NCBI GenBank assembly: GCA_036245525.1
Contig: BTPG01000002.1
Span: forward strand, 163,876,738-163,940,737
Origin: Semisulcospira habei
Taxonomy: Eukaryota; Mollusca; Gastropoda; Semisulcospiridae
Reading direction: 5' to 3'
Length of the DNA: 64,000 nt
The notes below the pieces were generated by a model. That model was given only the letters and a program-made list of their open reading frames with translations, did no database searches and was not told the origin of the DNA. How positions within the stretch are numbered: the stretch's first letter is position 1; each line of letters starts with the position of its first letter. The translations under genes were made by a program, and so were the position numbers. Positions 29,642 to 38,781 of this stretch are shown one piece after another.

Positions 29642-30490
29642 GAACTGACCGAGCGTGGTCGATGGCGGCGATCGGGGTCCCGTCGCGGGGTCAACTCTCG
29701 CCTCTCTGGACTGCATCTGGAGCACGGTCCTCACCACAATCAGTGTGCTAGAAAAGGAAACCAATTCACTAACCTGGGAACAAGACGTGGAGCGTGCAGT
29801 AGGCCTGTGGCGATCGCGAACTCCAGAAGCAGCCGATCCGGGTCTGTCCAACCTGTGTCGGGAGCCGGTGCGTAGTCGCCTAGAAAGCTTCTCTGGCCGT
29901 GGTCGCTCCTCACTGAGCTGCGAGCGGGAAGTGGAGCGGTCGTCTCTAGGGGCCGGATCCCGGAGCGAGTGTGCCTCTCCGTCCGAAGATCCCGAGCGTG
30001 ACACCTGTCTGTCAGGTCTGAGTTCCGCCGTCTGGCCCGGGGCTAGGAGCGTCATATGTTCGGGTGCCGACGTCTGCCCGGCAGTAGTAGGAATGGTCTT
30101 TTTTGTCACGGTAAGGGGTAAGTTCGACGCCCCCCTCCGCGGAATTGTGCGCATTGGTAGCTGTCCTGTTCGTCACGGTAAGGGGTAACTTACTAGGCCC
30201 CATCCGCGGAATTTTGCACCTTGTTAGTCCTACCGGCCCGGGTTGTCACGGTCCAGGTATTGGGTCCAACCGTGGCACTCTGGGCAGGAACTGGCGGTCG
30301 CTCCTTGATAGGTGTCGGGCGTTCACGGCGGTAGAATCCCCACAGCTGGGACCATCTATATTCTAGGCAGGGGGCGCAAACAGTGCAGGTATGCGCCGAC
30401 TCACATCCCTGCTCGTCACAGGGCCACTGAAATTCGCCACATTGCGTGCAGGTACGAACCTGGTAACTGCAACATAGAGGCCATAATGAA
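29642..30490 (-). pseudogene. E4 gag remnant
   Basis: On the minus strand the sequence from about 30470 to 30290 reads CSYQVRTCTQCGEFQWP, then HTCTVCAPCLEYRWSQLWGF and YRRER. This is the Cys/His N-terminal domain of DIRS gag followed by its conserved aromatic segment, with part of the middle cysteines altered. Downstream the frames at 29567-30203 are Ser/Arg/Pro-rich like the gag linker. Several shifts occur. The Gypsy insertion at 29637 removed the continuity with pol. Confidence 0.6.
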
Positions 30491-31074
30491 GAAGGAGCGA
30501 GCGTGGCCGCCGAGGCCGCGCACCAATAATTCCGCGTGCGAGGGAGAAAACGAAATCAAACGAGTGCACAGCGCATGCCGACGCACGGCGCTCTTCCCTT
30601 CCCCTGAGCGCCGGTCGAGGGCATTCACCGAGATATTACCTGGCCATGACGGAGCGAGAAGCAAACCCACGCCTGTGAAGCGACGTCCTGAGGCCCACCG
30701 GACTCACAGTCACCACCTGGGTCCAAGTCGTCACAGGCACGCCAGGCAAGGCACGATGTGGTCCAAACAGCGCTAGGCACAAGCCGAGAGGGCTCCAAGC
30801 CCGCCAATCCGAGTGAGCACCAAGTCCCAGGCACGCTAAGTCCACAAAAGAGAGTCAAAGTCACGAGACGACCGGTCACAACCCTCGTGAGCACCAAGCC
30901 AATTTTTAAAACAGTCCCAGGCACAAACAGTCAAGTAAGCTACCATCCAGCACAACCGAGTGAACCAGAACAGTAAGGTAAAGTCGCAAGACGACCAGTC
31001 ACAACCACACCGTAGGAATCGAAGAGCGACATACAGACACAACCGTCTACAGGTTAGCTAAGAACTAAACTGAA
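30491..31074 (-). other. E4 leader
   Basis: Sequence between gag and the 5' terminal repeat of E4. No ORF with a domain is visible. It holds two related blocks, GAGTGAGCACCAAGTCCCAG near 30810 and CCTCGTGAGCACCAAGCC near 30883, spaced about 70 bp. It probably functioned as the 5' untranslated region. Confidence 0.4.
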
Positions 31075-31258
31075 GTATTCCGGGTATTCTCATACCGGAT
31101 GGGACTAAGGGAGGCTACTTGGGTATGGCCTGGTCTATGGCGCCCCTCTCCTGCCAACACTCCCTTATACGGACACAACCAAATTTTGGCTAAAATTAAG
31201 TTAGCTAGGTAACATTCCTATCAGTAATACCATCGGTAATGTGTTTTGAGAAAACAAA
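31075..31258. repeat. E4 5' terminal repeat
   Basis: Inverse complement of 17801-18010. It shares CGGGTATTCTCATACCGGAT, GGCGCCCCTCTCCTGCCAAC and TCAGTAATACCATCGGTAAT, and ends at GTTTTGAGAAAACAAATG. Confidence 0.78.
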
Positions 31259-31324
31259 TGTTCATGTGCTCCAGAGGACCAACGTCCAGATAAACATGCA
31301 ATAATGCATATTTGTCTGAGTTTT

Positions 31325-31480
31325 TAATCCCAGAACCCTGACCAGACCTCCCCCTGCAGCCACTGTGGTCGAACCTGTCTGTCCAGGATTGTCCTCCGCA
31401 GCCACGAGCGTGCCTGCAGACGACATGGACAACCCCTGTAAAATCTTTGTTCGCGAAGTCAAGCCAAGATAAGATAATCC
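31325..31480 (+). mobile_element. 5'-truncated 3' end of the RTE-like LINE
   Basis: On the plus strand this encodes the last ~35 residues of the LINE ORF2, including CSHCGRTCLSRIVLRSHERA, a C2H2-like finger. It is followed by the 3' end AAAATCTTTGTTCGCGAAGT then CAAGCCAAGATAAGATAA. It matches the 3' ends of LINE copies A and B on the opposite strand. Everything upstream is missing, as expected for abortive target-primed reverse transcription. Confidence 0.8.
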
Positions 31481-31967
31481 ACTGATTTCATCAAAACACA
31501 TACTATTTGAACTCTTGTGATTTCTGAATGTCATTTATGCGCGCTATTTTGTTGTTACTACCCCTAGGGCTTATGGGGGTGGCGGGAACTTGCTTTGGGC
31601 AGAAACTGACACTGGATTAATAGCTGGAGCTCTAAATTCTAAACTGGGAGTGGGACAACAATCATACGAGTTCAACAGACAAATCGACCGTGGCGACTTA
31701 AATGTGTTTCCAGAATAACTTGGCAGCTGTAGGTGCCACACTGTTCTGGCACCACCCTTCACCTCCTTCCACTCAGAGAGTACACCTTAAGTACACTGTT
31801 AAGTTCTATTGAAATGAAATGCAAAGCTTCTCATTTAACTCATTACACCCTGAAAATAAAATTATCATTTTTTAAGCAGATATTCTTTGAGGTCTGCATC
31901 CCTGTTCTGCAGACAGGTCGACCATGACAATTCAAGGGTGGTGGTGGAATAGCCTGGCACCTACAGG
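31481..31967. other. ZDHHC intron sequence with foldback half units
   Basis: No gene recognised. A short arm of the foldback family lies at about 31730-31765 (CACTGTTCTGGCACCACCCTT) and another at about 31918-31965 (CGACCATGACAATTCAAGG). The rest is AT-rich sequence that I cannot assign. Confidence 0.4.
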
Positions 31968-32376
31968 GGTGGTCCGTGGCACAGTGGTTAAGGCGCCTGC
32001 CACCAATGCCAAAAGTTTGATACCGGGTTCCGGTGTCGGACTTTTCTCCTCTTGTGTCACCGTTAATTCGGGCAGACCATCGGGGGTTCTTTCTCCGGGT
32101 ACTCCAGTTCTTCCACCCCCCACCCCCCCACTTTGGTACCGGTTTCAGGCCACTTTACAAATTTCAAATACAAGCGAACAAAAATCTCTGTAACTTCAGT
32201 AGCTGAACTGGCCCTTCGTCTGTCTTGTACTGTGTTTGTCTTAAATGGCGTAAATCCGTGTCTGTTACGTGAGTGTGCGTGTTGGGTTTCAGTTCACGGC
32301 GCGCTTTGAGTCGATTCGCCCAAAAATTGAGAAAAAGCGCCTATATAATAACGGTATTATTATTATTATTAACTAT
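31968..32376 (+). mobile_element. tRNA-derived SINE with (ATT)n tail
   Basis: The head reads GTGGCACAGTGGTTAAGGCG, a clear Pol III A box, followed about 35 bp later by a degenerate B box around GTTTGATACCGGG. The middle part has a CGGGTACTCCAGTTCTTCCA block resembling the conserved central domain of metazoan SINEs. The 3' part ends AAAGCGCCTATATAATAACG and (ATT)n. The related head at 51769-51880 has a better B box (GGTTCGATACC). Confidence 0.75.
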
Positions 32377-32394
32377 CATGGTTGATCCACATCC

Positions 32395-32580
32395 TGTTGT
32401 AGCATGTCAGCATCTTATGGGTTAACTCATATTATACTGAGGCTAAAAGTAAAAGCTTCAAATTTGTACACTGCCATATGCAAGCTACATTATAGTACTT
32501 ACAGATAAGGAAATAGACCAATGGCTTTAGTTCAAGGGTGGTGCCAGAACAGCTGGCGCCTAAACTTATTTCACACACTG
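32395..32580. repeat. Foldback-family half unit
   Basis: Shows the flank GCTACATTATAG-ACTTACAGATAAGG-AATAGACCAATGG and the arm TTCAAGGGTGGTGCCAGAAC with CAGCTGGCGCC. The same flank and arm are found at 45775-45842. The opposite arm is missing here. Confidence 0.55.
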
Positions 32581-32718
32581 GTGTATTCCGAATGATAAGC
32601 GTTAAATAGATTAGATGTGTACTTGTGGTGTATTTCCAGAGTGGGTCTGCCTGGGAGTATAGTACAGGCTGTCTGTATCCCTTGGTAGTGTGTCAGGACT
32701 GAATGAGTGCAAGGATAC

Positions 32719-32892
32719 AATGTAAGCTGCCGGCTGCCAGTGTGTGGGGAGGATGGGCACCATGGTGGTGAAGTAAATCAGCATAAAGTACACCACTGCC
32801 ACCCAGCCCCCCACCTGCAGCAGGTGTAGTGGCAACGACCATCCATTCCTCCGACTGCCCTCTGATCGCAGATCCTCATGAGCTGCAGCCAT
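32719..32892 (-). CDS. ZDHHC1/ZDHHC11-like palmitoyltransferase, N-terminal exon with TM1
   Basis: This 174-bp minus-strand exon begins right after TTTCTTGTCTCAG with an ATG and ends at ...TAC ATT|GTATCC. It encodes 58 residues: a hydrophilic start, the NGWSLPLHLLQV motif typical of the N-terminus of ZDHHC1/11 proteins, and a hydrophobic segment GWVAVVYFMLIYFTTMV followed by PILPTHWQPAAY. Its last codon joins in phase 0 to the exon at 17608, giving the TM1-loop-TM2 order of DHHC enzymes. The ATG could be the true start or internal. Any upstream exon would lie beyond E5. The donor is a weak GT but the reading frame and spacing fit. Confidence 0.8.
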
Positions 32893-33271
32893 CTGAGACA
32901 AGAAACTGTTCAGTCATGGCACAGGTGATAACTTGATTATATTTAGTAATAGTATGTAAAAAAAACAACAACAACTTGTTCAATCATAAAAAAGCAAACA
33001 TTCTGCACCTGACATCCTGTAACTGATTATCAGCCTTTAGACTACTTCCTTTCCCCCACAAAAAGAATATTGACATGAGGTGAGTGGAAAGACGTGGAAA
33101 TAGGTTTTACGATGAAGAAAGTTGCACTAGCAACGTTGCCACAAACTGAGCATACCTTGGCTGAAAATAACTTATTTTAGCAGCATAACACCCAGTTATA
33201 TTGAATTCTTATACAAACAACAAGCACATCTTGTCACTCTCGAGGGGAAAAAATACATGACCTAAAAAAAT
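32893..33271 (-). other. ZDHHC upstream intron sequence
   Basis: AT-rich sequence with no ORF or recognisable repeat. The acceptor of the N-terminal exon occupies its left end. E5 begins at 33272. Confidence 0.5.
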
Positions 33272-33625
33272 ATTCATTTTTCTCTAAAAGGTATTTTTTT
33301 CGAAAAATTCTTACCGATGACATGACTTTGTGGAAATGTCTACTACTAGCTCAATTTTAGCCTACTCACCCGTTGTGTGCCCACACAACCCGGGAGGCAC
33401 TCGGGGAACCCCCCAGAGGGGCCGAGAGTTGTCTCCCGTTCCTGCCCTACCAGATCCGGTCACGAGACCAGCCAGTCTGATACTTCGCTCGAAAGTGGCA
33501 AGCGGGACAGGTGGGAGGGTCCTCCGAGTCATGTCATCGGTAAGTATTTTTCGAAAAAATACCTTTTAGAGAAAAATGAATTTGTTTCCTCAAAAACATT
33601 ACCGATGACATGACTTTGTGGAAGA
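33272..33625. repeat. E5 3' terminal repeat and ICR
   Basis: Outer repeat: ATTCATTTTTCTCTAAAAGG, then CTTACCGATGACATGACTTT. In the ICR at 33525-33625, GTCATGTCATCGGTAAGTAT and CCTTTTAGAGAAAAATGAAT (inverted copy of this end) join TTGTTTCCTCAAAAACATTA (copy of the other end). The joint lies at about 33580. Confidence 0.85.
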
Positions 33626-33724
33626 ATTGCGATGAGGAGGAGGGTGCCGCGTAAACTCCTTAAGGGTAAAAACAGCGCCGTCCTCCCGGTCGCAAACTCC
33701 GGACAATTTTAGCGAAGTGCATAC

Positions 33725-34815
33725 CTACGGGAGGGAGTGTTGCGCTGCGGCGATGTCCCCCACCAGTGCGAGATTCTCTCGCTGGCCTGCCAGGTCCCTG
33801 AGGTAGAAGCAGGCGAATACAGATTCAGTCTTCCAGCCCACAGCTGCCACGATGTCCTTGACAGCGCAGTTTCGATCAAACGTGACGCTCGTGGCCATGG
33901 CTCGTACCTCGTGTGCGCGTATGTGCAGCTTCTTCGCTCACTGCGGGGAGACGTCTTGATAGGCGGAGCGTATGACCCAGCGGAGCCAGGAAGAGATCGT
34001 CTGGGCTGTTATGTCATCCCTGCTGGGTCTCAGCGGTAGGAAGAGGCGCGAACGCCCTCTGCGGAAGGCTTTAGATCGTCGCAGATAAACTCTAAGGGCG
34101 CGCACGGGATCCTGTTGCCTGGTCTCCTGGGACAGGGGGTTGGTTCTTAGCGGCCGTAAGGTGATAACCTGAGGCGCAGTCAGAGGAGACCTGTTTTTGG
34201 CCAGGAAGGCAGGGTCAGTGAGCAGTTGAACAGACCCGTCCGCTCGGAACTGCAGGCAGGTAGGACGCGCCGAAAGTGCGTGTAGCTCGCTCACCCATGA
34301 GGCGGTAGCAAGGGCCAGCAGGAAGCACGTCTTGCGTGTCACATCTGCGAAACGGGCCAAAGGTAAGGGTTCGAATCTGGCAGAATTCAACCACGTTAGT
34401 ACCCAGGGCAGGTCCCAGCGGGGAAGTAGTGAGCATTGGGTTGGGCGCTGGATGCCGAAGTGTCCCATAAGGTCGGCTAGGTCTTTGCAGGCGCCCGGGT
34501 CTGGGTGTCCAAGGTGTCGATAAGTGTCAGCGATCATGAACAGGTAACCCCTCACAGTGATGGGGGCCAGGCCTAGGTCTCGGAAGAGCCAGAGAAAGAA
34601 GTCCGCCATCTGAGGATTAGTCAGTTCCGTGGGGGACAGGCCATGTTCGGAGCACCAGGAACACAGGACTCGCCACTTCCCCTCGTAGACTCGAATGGTC
34701 GAAGGTCTGCGGGCCGCAGCGATCGCCTCCACTGCTGCACCCGAGTAGCCTCTAGCTCCGAGGACTTGCCGCACAATCTCCAGGCGTGAAGGAGAAGCCG
34801 CTCCGGGCAGGGGTG
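33725..34815 (-). pseudogene. E5 tyrosine recombinase
   Basis: One frame from about 34815 to the TAG at 33725-33727, with a single internal TGA at 33938-33940. N-terminal domain: RRPSTIRVYEGKWRVLCSWC and FFLWLFRDLGLAPITVRGYL. Catalytic domain: RKTCFLLALATASWVSELHA, where E3 and E4 have Arg instead of Trp. After the stop come the IRAHEVRAMATS segment with His-x-x-Arg and ESVFACFYLRDLAGQ with the nucleophilic Tyr. The family enzyme joins circular cDNA to the target without making a duplication. The Arg-to-Trp change at the first catalytic arginine and the stop together make this copy inactive. The gene overlaps the end of RT-RNase H in another frame. Confidence 0.85.
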
Positions 34816-36680
34816 GAACAGCAGCTGGCGTGGTTGCTTGAGCATGGTGCGTGGTGTGGGAAGCAGCAGGGGCGGGTCCGTGGCGAGGCTTAGAAGGTCG
34901 GTGGTCCAGGAGCGGTTCCAGGCGAATGGAGCGACTAACAGGAGGACCGCCGAGCAGCCCCGAAGCTTGAGGAGGACTTTGGGTACGAGGACCGTCGGGG
35001 GGTAAGCGTAGGCCACCAGGCCGTCCCAGGGAATGGAGAGAGCATCGACAGCCCAGGCAAGGGGATCGGGAATCGGGGAGACGAAGAGGGGAAGCTGATG
35101 GTTCCACCTTGTGGCGAACAAGTCGACCTGGGGAGTCTCCCACCGGGCGCAGATCATCCGAAAGATGTCCTGCCGAAGGGTCCATTCCGTGTGTAAGAGC
35201 TGGCCGCGGCGAGACAGCGAGTCGGCCAAGACATTCAGGTGTCCTGGAATGTGCCGGGCACGAATGGTAATGCCCCGGTCCTCGCACCAACGCATAATCC
35301 GGTAGAGGAGCATACAAAGGTCAGGGGAGCGTGTGCCACCTTGTTTCTGGATGTAAGCCACCACAGTCGTGTTGTCCGAGAGAACGAGCAGCTCCTGGTG
35401 CCTGAGGAGATCCTCCCAGAACTGAAGGGCTTGCCAGACGGCCTGCATCTCCAGCCAGTTGATGTGGGTGTGCGCTAAGTCCGAGGGCCAGGGGCCCGAT
35501 GTCGAGAGGAACCGAGGAAGGAGATGAGCACCCCACCCAGTGAGGCTCGCGTCGACACAGAGAAAGGTCTGGGGTGGAGGAGAGGCCAGGGGAACTCCCG
35601 ACGCTAGCCAAGAGGGATCGGTCCACCGACGAAGATGAGGAAGCAGCATCTGTGGCACCGGAACCAACGTCGTTAAGTCGCCGTAAGACGGGCGCCAATG
35701 GAGTAGGAGATGCAGCTGAATCGGCCGGGAGTAGAGGCGACCTAGGGGGATAAGGTCCGCTGCAGCATTCAACAAGCCCAGAAGCTGAAGCCAGACTCTG
35801 GCGGGGGCTGCGTCCTCCCATGCTAACTGACAGGCTAGACTCGCAATCTTCTGGATCCGGGGCGCCGGCAGGCGCACCGTGTTGATGTCAGTTGCAAATT
35901 CCATGCCCAGGTGCACAAAGCGGCGGGAAGGAGTGAGATCCGACTTGCCCTCGTTCACCAGGAAGCCCAAGTGTGCCAGGAGGTGCAGCAGCGCATCCCT
36001 GTCCGTCCCGAGCGTGGTCTCGGACTGGTTGTGTAGGAGGAGGTCGTCTAGGTAGTTCGACGTCAGACTGGAGGAGGATTGACGGGCCTTGGCGACTACG
36101 GCGTCCATCAGCCGGGTGAACACCCAAGGGCTGAGGTTGAGTCCGAACAGGAGCGCGCGAAACTGGTAGACGGCGCCGTCAATCACGAACTGGAGGAACT
36201 TCCTGGTGGCCTGGTGCATCGGTACATGCAGGTACGCATCGGAAAGGTCCAAGCTGACTGCGAAGTCTAGAGGCTGGACTGCGGCTCTCAGGGCTCGGGC
36301 AGTCTCCATCCGGAAGGAAGGGGCCGTAATAAACTTGTTCAGGGCCGAGAGATCGATCACTGGTCGCCATCTCCCTCCAGGGCTTCGGAACGACGAACAA
36401 GTGGCTGTAGAAGGCTGGTGAGTTGGGGAAATGAACAACCTCCATGGCGGCTTTCCTCAGGAGGGAAGAGACCTTTCCCCGCAGAGCGGAGGCCTTCAGC
36501 GGGTCGCTGGGGATCTCGGTCCAAAGGGGGGAGCGATGCAAGGGAGGCGGGCTTCGAAAGGCGATGCGGAGGCCGTCCGAGATGGTGTCGCAAATCCAGG
36601 GGTCGTTGGGAAAGAGTGCGAGCCAATTTCCACGGAAAAAGGCTAGCCTCCCGCCGACCGGAGACCCCGAGGAGGCCGGC
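34621..36680 (-). pseudogene. E5 reverse transcriptase and RNase H
   Basis: The RT entry (WICDTISDGLRIAF, then SPAFYSHLFVVPKP) is in the frame of 36179-36982. A one-base shift at about 36390 moves into the 605-codon frame 34621-36438. There: GGRWRPVIDLSALNKF, SLDLSDAYLHVPMH, FGLNLSPWVFTRLMDAVVAK, the catalytic box YLDDLLL, then RNase H with FLCVDASLTGWGAHLL, HINWLEMQAVWQAL, VLSDNTTVVAYI and ADSLSR. The C-terminal ~190 residues (RMICARWETPQVDLFATRWN onward) are typical of DIRS pol. This enzyme copies element RNA and degrades it. The long intact frame shows recent activity of the family. Confidence 0.88.
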
Positions 36681-36701
36681 GGGGGCAGGGTCGGGGGGCA
36701 G

Positions 36702-38754
36702 TCAGGCGGCCCGCCCGTGACCCGGTCGCCGGGCGGGACGAGGCCAAGCGGGAGCACGGGCCCTGGAGGGTCTGGGCCGGCCAAAGGCGGGGGACTGCAC
36801 GGGGGCCGAAGAAGGGGCTGAGGAGGCAGCGGGTCTAGCAGACTGCGAGGCGCGACCCCTAGCCTGGTGGGAGGACAGAAAGCGGCGTGGAGGGGGAGCA
36901 CTGCAGGGCCAGCGGTCTGGGTTGGAGGCTCTAACGGAGGACCAGGTGTCGCCGAACAGCAGAGGCCCACCCAGCGGAGCACGACTAAGCTGCGCGCGCA
37001 GGTCAGGCGGCATCGTCCGGCAGGCCAGCAAAAGGGCGTCTCGACGCATCAGGTCACAATTGGCGGAGGCAGCCATAGCGTTAACCGACGAGTGGTAGGC
37101 GGCGCGGTTGGCGACTTCCGCTAAGACCAGCAAATCCCCAAGGAGAGGCGTGATAGAAGGATGCCAGGAGTCCTCCACACGACGGACGAGGGCTTGCATG
37201 AGGAGCTCCAGGAACCCGGCGCAGGCTAAGGTGTTCTGGACCAGGGACGCTGTCGTATCCAGGCCACGGGGGAGGGAACGTCGAAGAAGAGCTGGGCCGC
37301 CAGCTTGCGACAAGGCAGGGGGGTCCAGCGCAGGAAGAGGGATGGAAAAAGCCTGGGAATGGCCAGCATACCAGTCCCGACGGAAGACGATGTCCAGGCC
37401 AGCCAGCCAGCGACGATCGGAGAAGAACACCGGCTCGCGTGACGTGGCAAGTTGCAGGTGCGCCGAGAAAGCATCTCGCAGCTCCTTAAAGCCGGGCCGG
37501 CTGGGGAAGCGACTTGAATTTCTTGACCTGACGCTCGGCATCCACGAAGGCGGAGATCTTCCTCTTCAGGGGGGGGGGGGGGGGGGAGGCTGGGCAGGCG
37601 TCAGCTGGCAAAGTCGCTGCGATGATCCTGGCCGCTTCGTCCAAGGCTAAGAGGGTCTCCGCACGGGACAACGATGGAAGGGCCGAGGGGACAGCATCAC
37701 CGAAGTCCGCGGGCGAAAGGGAGCGACCATCCTCGTCCAAAAGGGCCGAGACGGAGTCCTCGGGCAGCAAACTAAGGGCCTCTTCGTCCAGGGGGCAGCG
37801 AGGAGGCGGGCGAGTCACCGAGGAAGCCAAAGGCCGAAGCTTGGGCAGGGAACTGTCTTGAACATCGCGGGAAGCCCGGGGACGAGCAGGCAGCGACGAT
37901 GGCGGCGGGGAACGAGGCGAACGCGAGTAGGAGCGAGGAAGGGTCCTGTCCGGTGCGTGAGAACGACGTCTGGACCGTGGACGATGAACAACTGGGGAGG
38001 GGCGCCGACGAAAGGACGAGGGCCGATGATGACAGTGGCGCGGCGAACGGTGCGAGGGCGAGCGCGCACGCGAAGAGGAGGGGCGGGGGGAGCGGCGACG
38101 ATCCCGGTGGGAGGAACGATCCTTCCGGCGGCGCTTGCGAGGTGAGCACGAGTGTCTCGAACCGAAGGTGGAACGGGAGGAGTCGGGGGCGCGACTGCGT
38201 CGCGCAAGCTGAGGCTGACGTCTCTCCTGGCCAGACTCAGTGAGAAGGGCTCTGTGCCGGCGTTCAGATCCTCCAGAAGGATCAGCGGGCTTATCGGGGA
38301 GAGAGTGGTGAGGAAGGCCAGTCAACGTGGGACGGCTAATGGCGGACTGCTGCAGGCCGGGCTCAGTGAGGCGGGCGCTCTGCCGGCAAACAGACCCTCC
38401 GGAAGGGTCAGCAGGCGTGGCAGCAGTGGCAGTCCTCTGGGCAGCCAACAACGCAGAGTCCCGACGGGGATTACGTTCCGTGAGGCCAGTACGGGAATGG
38501 GCGGTTGTTTCCGTAAGGGCGGCAGAAGTGTCAACCGGAGCCGGACGTGAGGTAGCAGGCAGAGGTCGCTCTCGTCGGTAAAAGCTCCAGAGGTCCGACC
38601 AAAGCACCTCAGGCCAGGTCGCACAGACATCACAAAGGTGGTCTGAGGAGCAGCCCGCACAAGGGAGGCAGACCGCATGGTCATCCGTCGGCCACTGGAA
38701 GTCGCCGCATTGAGAGCACGTAAGCATTTGGGTTCTGCAACAGACAAATGGCAT
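36702..38754 (-). pseudogene. E5 gag-like ORF1
   Basis: The frame starts at ATG 38754, directly at the LINE A junction. Residues 13-44 form a Cys/His domain (C13, C16, H26, C29, C32, C35, H39, C41, C44) followed by WSDLWSFYRRERP. Two copies of a KPADPSGGS--R--ARLTEPG-type peptide lie at about residues 112-175. Then comes a 150-residue Arg/Ser/Pro-rich basic region. A run of 18 G on the plus strand (37569-37586) codes for prolines. One extra base near 37505 shifts into the frame 36702-37541, which holds FKELRDAFSAHLQLATS and the EVANRAAYHSSVNAMAASAN segment that is also seen in E6 (55559-55615). Gag should package RNA. No enzymatic role is visible. Confidence 0.8.
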
Positions 38755-38781
38755 CTTGGCTTGACTTCGCGAACGAAGATT

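Larger units (their letters stand above)
17800..31258 (-). mobile_element. DIRS-like retrotransposon E4 with two nested transposons
   Basis: Left end 17800-18010 and right end about 31075-31258 are inverse copies. Both carry GGTATTACTGATAGGAATGT and GGGGCGCCATAGACCAGG-type blocks, with the ICR at about 18055-18165. Without the insertions the element would be about 4 kb: the Chapaev-like transposon removes 18665-22917 and Gypsy removes 24411-29636. On the minus strand: gag 29642-30490, a strongly shortened pol (about 23417-24340) and recombinase (18285-18664 continued at 22918-23460). The whole lies in the intron between the first and second visible ZDHHC exons. Confidence 0.88.

Noticed and set aside
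31968..32045. A tRNA gene
   Set aside because: A and B box are present but there is no acceptor stem closure, and the sequence continues into a SINE body and an ATT tail.
32611..32718. Extension of the ZDHHC exon to the ORF stop at 32611
   Set aside because: The sequence after AAY-I loses similarity to the family, while a GT at 32718 gives the correct phase into the next exon.
37815..38207. Several long overlapping ORFs on both strands at 36400-38250
   Set aside because: Very GC-rich sequence keeps several frames open. Only the frames with gag and RT motifs were accepted.
37486..38754. A host zinc-finger/SR-type splicing protein
   Set aside because: The Arg/Ser-rich ORF with Cys/His start recurs in E2, E3, E4 and E6 at the same place next to a terminal repeat. 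It is DIRS gag.
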